From NCBI GenBank assembly GCA_001599815.1, contig BCIA01000001.1:2794934-2858933 (forward strand): a DNA stretch of 64,000 nt. The letters run 5' to 3'. Within the stretch, counting starts at the first letter, position 1. Each line of letters begins with the position of its first letter. This document shows, in pieces, positions 1 through 10,426 of this stretch. The stretch comes from Furcasterigmium furcatum. Its lineage: Eukaryota > Ascomycota > Sordariomycetes > Glomerellales > Plectosphaerellaceae. The notes beneath the pieces are model-generated. The model did no database searches. It had not been told where the DNA came from and worked only from the letters and a program-made list of their open reading frames with translations. The translations under genes and the position numbers were made by a program.

Positions 1-1213
1 AAATGGGGCATCTCGCCCGGAAGATTAAAGTGATTGAGTGGTCGTCTTCACCGTGTGATTGACAGATACGACCCCCAGGAATTTGGGGGACTGACTGGTA
101 CGGGACACACTCTATTTCCATCGTAGATCGCCGCCGGCTTCTGAGACCCTGCGGTGAGATTGTCCCGGCAGCAGGTCCCAGGGCGGGACCTAAGCGCAAG
201 GGGTGCTTACCGGGGGTTCTGCATCGCTATGCCAGGGTCAGGAAGGGAGCGAAAGTCTGGCATCGCATCAAATCACAGACTTTTTCCACTTCCCGTCCAT
301 GACACCAGACTAGCCTCCCGAAAGGCCGAGACGAGACGAGGTCATCTGATAATCAAAATTTTGTCCCATTCCTGTTTTTTTGCTGCCCCGGACATCGGGT
401 GAGATTTGAGAAAAAGCAAGCGCCAGCACTGCCACAACCACACGCTCAGGAAACAGCAAGCCTCATGGTGAGCCCTGTGGCTTAGCAGCCATGATTGTCG
501 CTTCTTCTGCGCTTGTCCTCCAGCACAGCCCGAACATGAGAAGAGAAATGCAATGGAATCCACTCTCAAAGCTGGCCAAACAGCTGCTCGGGGTAACGAT
601 GTGCCGTGCCATTGAGTGAGTGCTGACAGAGGTGCCGCGCTTCAAGTACGTAAGGTACTGCACTTACCGAGGAGCTCTGACCGATGGCGTACAGGGTTCA
701 TAAGGGGGGTTCATTGATTCTCACGACTCGTCGACACAGGGGTCTGCCAGGATTAGCAGGGGCCTTCCCTGGACGCGGTAATGGCAGTCGCCGTGCCAGG
801 TGGGTATGCTGTACTTCCTCGAACCGGCTGACCGGTTGGGCGGGCATGGGGTGCCCAAAGCTCGGGCAGGACTAGCTCGGTCCAGAGGTCCGTTCAGTCG
901 TGCTTGCCTCGTCGGTGGTTTGCCTGACCTGACAACTACCTTACCTAGATAGGTACCTCATTAGTATTACTGTACTGAAAGGTGATATGTGATCCATGGA
1001 GCTGGTGGGAAGCTGTGGTTCGCGAACCCTTTTTCCTCCCAGACCAGAATAGCATTAAAGGTTGCCACTCCCACCGCCCCACGAACCTCTGTCCCAACCA
1101 ACATCCATCCATCGTCATCCAAGCTCACTTGACTCTGGCACATCATCTCTCATCCCACCCCGTCGCACCTTCAGCACCTTCCTGGACATCTTCCCCCGTC
1201 CATCAGACCCAAG
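1..1213. other. Left-edge stretch without a supported gene
   Basis: I see no gene with codon bias, intron signals or a recognisable domain. The last 200 bases before the next ORF are pyrimidine-rich with repeated CATCCATC-type words, as expected of a fungal promoter and leader. The short open frames here overlap on both strands and none stands out. Confidence 0.5.
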
Positions 1214-1891
1214 ATGCCACCACCCAGCTCGGCATCTTCATCGCCGGCGCCCTACTCCCCGCCCAGCTCCGTCACCTCCGTGTCGAGGTCCCTCACACCC
1301 GACATGCCCTCAGCCGCCAGGCAGGCCGATGACCTGAACAATATCGGGGCTCGCTTCGATCAAGACCCAGACCTCCGCACGCACCCTCGAGAAGACCCCG
1401 AGCCGGGCAGACAACCGCGCCCTCCGATGCCGCGGACCCAGAACGTCGTCGAGGGCCTGCGACGTGCCGCCGAGGGCAGGAAGCGCAACCATGACAACAT
1501 CTCCCTCGGGCCAATGTCGTTCGACGACGATCCAGGCCTCTTCTCAGACGGCAGCAGCGCGGGTACGTGGACTCCTCAGAGCACTTCGAGCCCTCCGCCA
1601 ACACTTTTCCCCCCCACCAGCAGGCCGACGATCAGCTTGATCCCGACAAACGTGCGAGGGGCCGCCGACGACGACGACCCCGCGGCCGCTCCGCGCCCCC
1701 GACACACCGTACCCTCCACCACCTCCAACTCCAACAATTCGGCGCGAAGCCCCTCCCCCTCCGCTTCGACAAGCCCGACCACACCTACACGGCACGACAG
1801 CCCGGCATCGACGAGGCCCACAAAGAAGAGCCGAACCACAGCGCCGGGTCACGGTAACGCCACCACCGACGCCTCGGCCGACGATGCATGA
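1214..1891 (+). CDS. Ser/Pro-rich disordered hypothetical protein
   Basis: A 225-residue single-exon frame that I do not recognise. The first ~30 residues are almost pure Ser/Pro/Ala. Residues ~45-115 look more protein-like, with acidic and basic patches and the motif SFDDDPGLFSDGSS. The rest is Ser/Thr/Pro-rich with a basic KKSR stretch near the end. The start is the first ATG after a pyrimidine-rich leader. From about position 1564 a second frame on the same strand, open to 1857, shows even stronger C/G bias at third positions and reads as a basic, Arg-rich tail. Either one frame is a shadow, or a one-base deletion near 1560 has switched frames. It shares composition with the small proteins at 6112, 9708, 19805 and 23405, but not their first intron, so I do not place it firmly in that family. 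Confidence 0.42.
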   Translation: MPPPSSASSSPAPYSPPSSVTSVSRSLTPDMPSAARQADDLNNIGARFDQDPDLRTHPREDPEPGRQPRPPMPRTQNVVEGLRRAAEGRKRNHDNISLGPMSFDDDPGLFSDGSSAGTWTPQSTSSPPPTLFPPTSRPTISLIPTNVRGAADDDDPAAAPRPRHTVPSTTSNSNNSARSPSPSASTSPTTPTRHDSPASTRPTKKSRTTAPGHGNATTDASADDA

Positions 1892-4800
1892 GACACATGG
1901 CCGACGACCGTTGGACGCCATGAACCAAAAGAATGAAGAAAGATGTGTTCGATAATGACAGAAAGAGATGTGATAACTCACAAAGATGCGCTCATGTTTT
2001 CCTTAATATGATAGACTTTTTTCCTTTTTCTCTTCTCTGGGTTGCGCTCAGTTACTCGGGTGCTTGTTGGTTTGGACCTTTGATTGGGCGAGCGCGTTTC
2101 ATTGAATTGGCCTTCGATTTTTGCAAGTGCGACGAGATGACGGAACACGGAACGAGGACCATGTTATTTCCGATTCGCTGCCATGGTATAGACAGTCTCG
2201 GCCTCGCGTGGCCTGGCGTTGGATGGTTGCACTTTGCCGGGCAGCTCGTCGGCGTTTGGTCGGGGTTTGATCTCCTTGGAGCGAGGGAGCACTTGTCAGC
2301 TGTTCAGCACATTGACGGTTCCAAAAAGGCATCACTCAGAGCTGCATGATTTAGAGGAACTGCTAGAGGGATCCTGCATCTAATAAACCGCCATCTCATT
2401 CCCTCCCACTGTCTGTCCGACGGCCCGATGACTCGTCTCCGCCCTGCCGACCCGGTTGGTTCTCGATCCATCCACCCGTGGCTCGTCGGATGAAATGAAA
2501 CAAGATACTATCGACGTCGCAATCATGTTCCCCCCTCCTCAGGCACACGAAACAGGGCGTGTCAACACAAGCCACTCATCTGATAGGTGATGGGTGCTGC
2601 CAGAGCACATCCACCGCCCGCTGCGATCATCTGGCCCAATCCCGTGGAAAGCCAGGGCTGACGGCAATGCGAGCAGAGCAGCGAATGGCTTTCGCGCACC
2701 CCGCGTCGCTGTCGTGTTACGTAGCCACTCAAAGTGCGGCCTGTGGGTGAATGGATACAACAACTCCGGTCATGGACGTACGAGCATCACGGAACACCAT
2801 GACACACTCGGCCGATGACTCTATCGTCGTCATCCCAGGTCCGACGGACGACACGTCTACGGACCTTGGCGTCGGAAAGAAAGAGAAGCTGACATTCTGA
2901 CTTGTTCCCCGCAAACTCCGCCAGATTTCTCTGGATCTCCGGCCGGAGTAAAGCAGGGCGACCATTCCCAGAGCAGAAGTCCCACGATCTACTCGCCCGC
3001 CGACCTCGGAGTCTCCCCTTGAAGACGTCGTCCAACCTCTCCGGCTGAGACCGAGGCGGTGAGCACCTCCACCACTCAAGTCCAAGCGTCATCGTTGAAC
3101 CTGACAATGCAGCGAGCCGTCTTGTAGGGCCGTCGGGGTCCCCCACCCGCTCCAGGAAGCTGGGATGACCCTGCTTCGCCTTGGACAACCCCATCGCGTC
3201 CACATTGTCTGCCACAGATCTCCGAACCCTCCCCGCGTTCCATGGGAACACCGCGGGCACCACGTCAACCTGCAGAAGACCAGCAGCGCTCGGCACCGGC
3301 ACCGGCACCGATAGAGGCTCTGCGAGAGCCGACCTCACAGGTTGGCAAGGCTCAGGGGGTGATCTCTGCGAGGAACCCCCCGGGAGAAGGAGGGGGGCTG
3401 CCTCGCCTCCCAGGCTCCAGCAACCGGGCAGACCCAGGCCTGAGATTTCCCGCTGCCCAGGCAGATCCCACGTGGCTCTTCTCCAGAATCTCCCGTCTTT
3501 CAGGGGCGGCAGAAGATTACATGGCGCTCGGATCCGAGCCGGAACACACCCTGGATCCGGCTAAGCCCATTGGGGGTCCATGACCGAACCGCGTCTCGCG
3601 GTCTGAGCCAGCCCTCCAGTTGCCCATCCATGCCCTTCGCGTCACCATCCCCTGGCTGGCGTGATATGTAATCCCAGGCAGTTTTCGTGCCTTGGCCCTC
3701 GCTTGCCCATGTTTTTTTTTCCTTGACATCGGTCGTTGACGTGCATTTTGTCGTCTCAGCGCTAGACCGGGCGCCCCTTGCCTGTCATGGCAAAGGAGGA
3801 TCTTCGTCGTCCCATCTCCGAAGCTAGGCACGGGCCGCCTGGCACTAACGTCGATGAATGGAGCAGAGTCTGTCCAGACGTCAATTGTTCTGTGGTGGTT
3901 TTGCTTGGCACCGCGGTGGTGGAGTCGTGATTATGGACGGCGATCGTCGGTGGGTGACCTCGTCCGCCGAGACGAGTGAAGACTGGAACAGCATGTCGAG
4001 GAGCCCAGAATGGACAGAAATAGCTTTTGCTTGTCGACTTTGACAATATTGTCAATTGCGTATGTGTTCTTCGATCCTGTGTGTGGCACCAGCGTGCGCT
4101 CATCCGGCTCCGACGATCGATGTCTTGTGGGCGACCAGCAGATGGACAGGCGTCCTGAATCGGCCCGACTGCTGGCAGCGGGTAGGATATATATCATGAC
4201 TGTTGTACGGAGGGCGAAGAAAACCCCTAATTGCGGATTTGAACGGCTGCCGCATCCCGCTGGAAGCTGTCGGTCGGAGAGGCTCGCGGGAGCGGTGGTC
4301 GCCATGCCGCCACATCCGCGCCGACATGGCGTGTTTTGAAGAACTGTCTCTTGTCATAAGTCAGCTTCCGCGAGTATAAGTCAGCTCAGTCATGTTGCGA
4401 GACTTGACGACTGACCTAGCAGGGCTGCAAGGTAGAAGAGCTGCGGTGGTGCTGACGGACGAAGCCTGGCTGCTGGGACCAAACACCACGTCAACATCAT
4501 CAGCCACTGCCGATGCCGTCAGAGCAGCTGCGTGAGTGACAATGGATCACAGAAGAAGACCACCAGAATAGCAGCCGCATGTCGGAGATTATAGGACAAC
4601 ATTGCTCCCAATCCGGCCGTGTCGAATGATTCCAATAATTGTTGTTTGAGGCATGGATTAGTCTACTAGTACATGCAGGTTAAGTTACCACCCTCCTTCT
4701 CGGCCGTCTTTGTTAGTGCCAGTCTGTCTGTCTGTCTGTGTAACCACACACCCCGGCGTTGTCCTCCCTCCCTCCCCCCCGGATGGGTTGCCTCACTCTA

Positions 4801-6111
4801 CCATCCACTACCAAATACGTTCCTTCGCGCTGAATCTGGCACCCACAGCCCCGGTATCCTTTCTTTCAAGTGCCTCCTCGGGACTTGGTTCTGAACACCC
4901 CGCATGGAACATTGCTAGGAGAGCCTCTGTACAAGAGAGTCGGCCAGGGGAGCGAGGAGCTCCCATCTTGCCCGTCCCCGTCCTTTAGTGTGCGTAGTCC
5001 TACCCGAATCCTCTGATCCCAGCCAGCAAGCAGCGACTCGGGCAGCGGCTGCCTGGTGTCGTGTGAAATGGCAGACTTTCATCAACCAAGGCGGACAACT
5101 TCCTGACCCTCCTTGCTGAGCATCCCTGAAAACCATCCATCAGCCCTCTCGCCTCCCTCCCCCCACAGTGATTTGGCACCAGACAGACAGGACGAAGGAA
5201 TTCACCGCAAAAGAATCCCCCCTCCACTCTCGGTTCAAGCCGAACCTAATGTAAGTTCCGAGCCTTCTACAGGCTGCCGGTGGATGGCCCGGCAGTGGGT
5301 GAGCTGGGGGCAGTGGCAAAACAGTTGAGGCGTGGGGTTGCTTCGCTTTCCAGGCCCCGCCCCAACGAAGAAGTGCCCCTTTGCCACGAAAGCGACACTT
5401 TTGCTTCACCACGTAACCACCGCCCCCCGAAGGTCTCGTATTCTGACAGTAGCGACATGAGGGACTTTGCCTTTGCCCAGTTTTGCCCGGTGTTTCATGT
5501 CCTTTCTGTGCTCTCCCCGCCAAGGCCCGGACTGACCTGTCACGGACGAGTGACCATCGATGGAGATATCCTCATCTCTCAAGCTGGCTGTCGGTAAGCA
5601 AAGCGGGCCTAGCTCTCCGCCTCAGCGTTGCATCGAGGAAGGGTCTTTTTCGGCATCCGCCGTGGTCGAGGACCGGCCGAACACCATGGGTGATCCTGGC
5701 CCTTCCTCGCCCTCTGAGATGAACATAAGCCACGATGAGGCAGATTGAGGCGACCTCCCACCGTCACCCAGTCATATCCCGGGGGAGGATATCGGGGAAG
5801 CTCAGAGGGGGTCTACCCACGCACCAGCGTTGCCAGCTAATCACCCTCCCCTGTGCCAGCTCATCAACTTTGGAGTGACGGCCACTCGCCCGCCATGTCC
5901 GTTCACCGCCTGCATCTGTCTCATGGACTCACAGCAGGGTCCATCCCCTCTCGTGGCTCGTCTGACGTGAAGCCCATTGATCACTCCACGAACCCGAATG
6001 CTGGAGTTCCCCAGTCCTAAAACTCATTGTTTCCCACTTGGTCTGCCCCTTTTCCTGGACACCATCCATCTTCTCCTTTCCCTCTCCGCACGCACGTCTC
6101 CACTCAGAAAC
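1892..6111. other. 4.2-kb gene-poor stretch with only weak ORFs
   Basis: No confident gene. A 109-codon frame at 4010-4339 (+) begins with a hydrophobic, signal-peptide-like stretch and has a few cysteines, but its codon use is unremarkable. A short frame from 2772 (+) and an interrupted one from 5068 (+, in-frame TGA at 5104) resemble the polar first exons of the small genes nearby, without clear splice partners. A small TCTG repeat lies at 4723-4738. The 300 bases before 6112 are pyrimidine-rich and are probably the leader of the next gene. Confidence 0.45.
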
Positions 6112-6802
6112 ATGGCGCCTTCTTCCACTCATTCCGCCCACCATTCAGGCAGCATGATGATGAATAGCCAAACAGCAGGTGCAGGGCATGCCCACCAGTA
6201 TGGCCAGCTTGATCAACCACCGGAAGAGGCGTCCTCACCGCCGTCATCGGCAGGGGCCTTGCATGGGAGCGACTATGGCTTGCTCTTGTCCGGGTCAACC
6301 GCTGCTGTCAGGTGAGGCTTCCCAGACACGCCGTCCGCAGGGAGAAAATCGATGTGGGTGTGATGCAAACTGACGGAGCCAATGCAGTGAGCCACCAAGC
6401 CCAGCCATCAGCGGCTACGAGAACGCGGTTGGGCTTGCAGATCAGGCTGCGGCGGCCGCTATTCTCTCAGCTGAACACACCACCCTTTGGGTACAAGATG
6501 CAACCTCGCCCCTCCTGGCTCTCTTGTGTCCCGGAGGTCCTCCCACCCTCCGCGAAGCCGAGCGTGTCGCTGCCATGGTCCACCAGAACGGAGTGACACT
6601 GAACATCAATGGACTTCGAAGCTTCGTCCCCGTCAACCAAGATCCGCCAGCCGACTACACGTACCCTTTGACTGCCGACCTTGACACCAGCCCTCACGCA
6701 GACATCGCTCTTCATGTGAATGGGGACCTTGCCCACGAGGACGACAGCGAGCACGCGAGCGCTACCGAACCGTACGAAGAGGGCAGCGGCAACAATCGCT
6801 AG
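6112..6802 (+). CDS. Small disordered protein, dispersed family member B
   Basis: Two exons, 6112-6311 and 6388-6802, predict 204 residues. The 76-bp intron has donor GTGAGG, a CTGAC branch site and acceptor GCAG, and joins codons in phase 2 (AG|T, Ser). Exon 1 is Ser/His/Met-rich and ends in a Ser/Gly-rich run. Exon 2 is less biased: an Ala-rich stretch (residues ~75-95), a Gly/Pro segment, then an Asp/Glu-rich tail ending GSGNNR. No signal peptide, membrane segment or known domain is visible. Phase and position of the first intron, the pyrimidine-rich leader and the polar ends match the genes at 9708, 19805 and 23405, so I infer common ancestry. Function is unknown. Both frames stay open across the splice, which supports a real gene. 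Confidence 0.6.
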
Positions 6803-7305
6803 GGACACCAACCGGGGAAGAGAGTATGGGGTGGTGCTACAGACAGCAAGCCCCAGTGACTTCCCATCCCCACGATATGACTGAAAGGACCACGGATCCC
6901 TTGCGTCAGGAGGGCGGCTGAGACAAAGCCATTCTCCTACGGACTAGTTCGATCCATACTCGTTCCCGCGTGGCGGGACGTTGGCCGTTGGAGTCAGCGC
7001 CCAACAACTCTGAAGAAATCCGACTCCGCAAATCCAGGGCAACGCTACGCCGACCGATTCTCGAGTCGTCGACCCTGATGAAATGGCTGCCCGCGCTTTC
7101 GCTCAGGCGCCAAAGCCATCTGGTCAGCATGACAGAAGAAAAGAACAGAGCGTCTGTGATGGAAATTCGTCCAACTGCCGGCCCTTCCATCTTTCCAGGT
7201 CAAGAAGAGCTCCAGTGGCCCCCTTCGGACGGCTGACAGCGGCTGCGACGCACCCGCAGTCCCCGTTATCGCACCCCGCCGCCTCAAGACACCATCCACT
7301 CACTG
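6803..7305. other. Spacer after the 6112 gene
   Basis: No supported gene. A frame from about 7018 to 7391 (+) reads as polar protein with an ATG at 7083 and good third-position bias, but has no clear splice partner. It could be an exon or relic of another small gene. Confidence 0.35.
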
Positions 7306-8313
7306 GTGGCGGTCCGCGCTTGCGAAACTTGGAGGATCCTCCCAGCCATCCCAGCTTCCCAGCGCCAAGAGTATTGCACACGCGCTGCTAGTTTGGACGA
7401 ACTATGGCCGCCTGCATTCGGGTCGCCCCCAAACTGTGCCTGGGGTAGCATCGCTTCCACGTGCAGGTTTACCAGCCGTGCCCCAAGACAATGGGCGAGC
7501 GAATCAAGGCCGGCGAAATTCTTGCCCGGGCTCAGCTGCCACGCCATCTCCATGCGAGTCGACGAAAACACGGGTGTCAAGATGATCCAGCCGAAACTGG
7601 ATGCAGGAAATGTTGAGCGACTTCGCTTGGGGACGAGGGTGGTGGCTCTCGATGTAGAGAAACTGATGTGTCAACTGTATGAAGGACAAAGGAAAGGACA
7701 GGGGGGGCAGGGTATTCTCCTTGCTGATTTTACCATCAAGGAAACTCGTGCGAACTTGTTTCTTACCTACCAAATTTTAATCCGATGGACTGGTCTTCCG
7801 TCTCAGAGAAGATCTGCAAATGACGAGCAGTCCGAACCAAGTGCTCTTGGACTACCTCAGGATCTTCTCTTCACCGTGAAAAGCCACAGCCGCACTGCAG
7901 GAGAGGGCGCCGCACGGCTGTTCTTGGAAAGGAGTCAGGGGGGACCTGCTGGGTACTGGCGCATTCCGCGCTTCCCCGGTGCACTTGGCCATCGCCGGAT
8001 CACCATGTATTCTCTCCCCGGCACGCCACTGATCCGTGATCGGGCCATGAGCCAGCCTGAGACGGTACAGATGGCTGGCCCAGTGCGGCCGATTGACGGA
8101 TACAGGGGCTCAAGGGTTGCTGTCGACCATTGCTTTCACCGAAAAGCGGCCCTCCTTCGGCAGTCTTGTCGCAATTTGCTCCAGCGCCCGCTCGGTTATA
8201 GATCACCGCCCGCAGCCTCCATCAAGCCTGATGCTCAGGGGCGGCGAGGGTCAGCAAGATCCCGGATCTCTGAACACGAGACAAGGCCTGCCCGGAGGGC
8301 ACGGAAAGCTTGA
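7306..8313 (+). CDS. Unexplained 335-codon open reading frame
   Basis: An uninterrupted frame of 335 codons, opening at a GTG; the first ATG in frame is at 7556, giving about 252 residues. I do not recognise it. The middle contains a mixed hydrophobic segment (residues ~95-165) and the C-terminus is strongly basic and Arg-rich. Third-position C/G use is only moderate, lower than in the housekeeping genes to the right, yet a frame this long is not expected by chance at this base composition. No antisense gene explains it as a shadow. It may be a decayed gene, one exon of a longer gene, or a lineage-specific protein. No splice sites clearly extend it. Confidence 0.3.
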   Translation: MAVRACETWRILPAIPASQRQEYCTRAASLDELWPPAFGSPPNCAWGSIASTCRFTSRAPRQWASESRPAKFLPGLSCHAISMRVDENTGVKMIQPKLDAGNVERLRLGTRVVALDVEKLMCQLYEGQRKGQGGQGILLADFTIKETRANLFLTYQILIRWTGLPSQRRSANDEQSEPSALGLPQDLLFTVKSHSRTAGEGAARLFLERSQGGPAGYWRIPRFPGALGHRRITMYSLPGTPLIRDRAMSQPETVQMAGPVRPIDGYRGSRVAVDHCFHRKAALLRQSCRNLLQRPLGYRSPPAASIKPDAQGRRGSARSRISEHETRPARRARKA

Positions 8314-9707
8314 CCGGTGCCGGTAGTCTTGCTTGGCTGCAAGGTGACCACGACAGGCCGCAAGCCCAGACCAACCCCAGCACTCTACCGATTCTGGGGG
8401 GACGCCCCTCCGTCGTTGGAGGAACAAGCATCTGGCACCGCTCTGAGATCGCAGAAAAAAGTGAGGCGAGCATGGCCTCCGGCGGCTACTGTGCTTAAGC
8501 TGCGACATGGCCACTAGAGAGCCATAGCAGCCGGTCCCGACTACCTCCAACTGAAGGCAAGGGATGAAGGTCCCAAGGGGTCCGTCTCAGGCCATCCCGT
8601 GGAATGTGGCCGGGGGGAGGTCGAGGTGCTTGGGAAACCCAGCCAAATGGCGGTAGAATGCTGGCTGCATGGGGGATCCCTCGCCACGCCGAGTTCCCCA
8701 TCGAGCGGCGCGAGAGGCACCAACACCACCTTGCATCTCAGCAGCTGAGAATCCATGCTCCAGGATCTGCAGCAAATGGAAGAAAGGGAAGGCAGCCAAG
8801 CTTCCAGGTGACCAGGGCAGCCCCTTTCCTTCCAGGATTTGTCTCGGACCCGGTTGTCCTGCCAGTCAACCTCGCCGACAACCTTCTCAAACAAAGCGGC
8901 ACCGCCCCTCTCCTGTTGCGAAAAGTCGAAAAATTGTTGTGTGCCCAGCTGCCTACTGCACGATCGTCCGACCTTCCGACCTTCCGTGTGCTGAGACTAG
9001 CAATTTCCATGACCGCCTCCCCTCTTGAGGATCCTCTCTCCCAGTCAGTTCCAGTGCTGAAATGGAATTGAGATGGATATGATTGCCTCTTGCGTGGCAG
9101 TCTGTGCGCCAGTCCCAGCGGCAAGCCCACGCCCCCCTTGACCGCGTGCCAGAGGGCGCACAACTCATGGGCATCGCGCAAGGCGAACTTTCGCCTCGTT
9201 ACCGCGGAAGCCTTGCAAAGCATCTATCGCTCTTTTGCCGACATTCCCTTGCCACATCGGTGCCGACGAACGCTGTCAGACGTGCTAGCACGGCGCCATG
9301 CCGTCGTGTCGATCGACATCCGTTGAAGGCGATGCCCACCAAGAAACCCGCTGCATGGAGTCAGTATTTCCATCCTGATGCTATCAGGACATGACTTACC
9401 TCCGGGTGCTCTCGGCATGCTTTGCACTGGCTTTTCTCGAATCATACGGACTGCCTGAAGCCCCTGATAGCGTCGCCCCGGGCCCGCCCCGCCACAGACC
9501 GCTTCACTCTTGCTTGGTCCCTGGACAAATAGGCAACAGCTGACATCAGGGCAGAAGCGACGAACAAGTCCAGTGATATGAGGTGGTCCGAGCAATATCC
9601 ACTTGCTCGTGGTTCAAAACCCCTGGGCCCTCCGACAGTCGAATTTCCTCCTGCCATCTCTTCTTCGGACATCAAAGCCGCCCCCATTCTCCAAGAGCAT
9701 CGCAGCC
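8314..9707. other. 1.4-kb stretch without a supported gene
   Basis: Only overlapping short frames. One at about 9090-9326 (+) has a protein-like C-terminal half but no ATG or intron context. The last 100 bases are pyrimidine-rich and are probably the leader of the gene starting at 9708. Confidence 0.45.
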
Positions 9708-10426
9708 ATGTCCCGAAGCAACCGCCAACACTCCTCTGTATCCAGAGATGGGCATGGCCGTCATGCCGGCTCTGCCCCGAGGACCTCAACCGGGCCGACT
9801 GAACCAGAGCTGTATCGTAGCTCTGGTCATGGTCAGGCAAGCCGCAGCGATCCCGCGCCACCTCAGCAGCGCACGGAAGACCCTATCGGGAGAAACCATG
9901 CCGGCACAGGCAGAAGAAGAGGCCAACATCGTCGTCAAACATCCGACACGGGGTCGATCGGTTCCATGGACACACTGTCGGGGAGTGCGAGGTGAGCTCG
10001 GGATTTCTTCTGTCGCGGATGAGTAGCGTGAATAAGCCGCTGACCTTGACGATAGGCCCCCGAGTGATGCAGGCGACGACAGCCGTGTTGATAATGGAGA
10101 GAGAGAGCGTGAGATCAGGCGGTCGAGACAGGCCCGGGCGGACTTCAACCAGGGCCATGTACCCAGCCTCCCCCCGTCCAGTATGCCTCGAGACATCTTG
10201 ATCTCAAGGCAAGTGGAGGAGATGATGGTTTCTCAGCCATGGATGTTCTCGGGTGTGGCTTCACAGGATGGTGCCTTTGCCAATGGTGACTCGATGCTGG
10301 ACGACCTCGACCTGCTTGGAAGCCAGAGCGGCGACGGTGGTGTCGAACGACAGGTAAGAGGAATGCCGTGCAAGTCCTCAGAACCATCATGCTAGCAGCT
10401 ATGTTCTTTAGTACCGCGAGAGGTAA
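9708..10426 (+). CDS. Small disordered protein, dispersed family member C
   Basis: Three exons, 9708-9991, 10056-10353 and 10412-10426, predict 198 residues. Intron 1 (64 bp) has donor GTGAGC, branch CTGAC and acceptor ATAG, phase 2 (AG|G). Intron 2 (58 bp) has donor GTAAGA and acceptor TTTAG, phase 0, and leads to a 15-nt last exon encoding YRER and a stop. Exon 1 is Ser/Arg/His-rich and ends in TSDTGSIGSMDTLSG. The matching part of the gene at 19805 reads SSDEGSITS, a close resemblance at the same place before the same-phase intron. Exon 2 is charged (Arg/Glu), then has Met/Asp/Leu-rich clusters. No signal peptide, membrane helix or known domain is visible. Function unknown; a nuclear or cytoplasmic disordered protein is the simplest guess. 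Confidence 0.62.

Noticed and set aside
1933..2349. 138-codon ORF after the first small gene
   Set aside because: Sits where the 3' untranslated region should be; poor codon bias, no domain.
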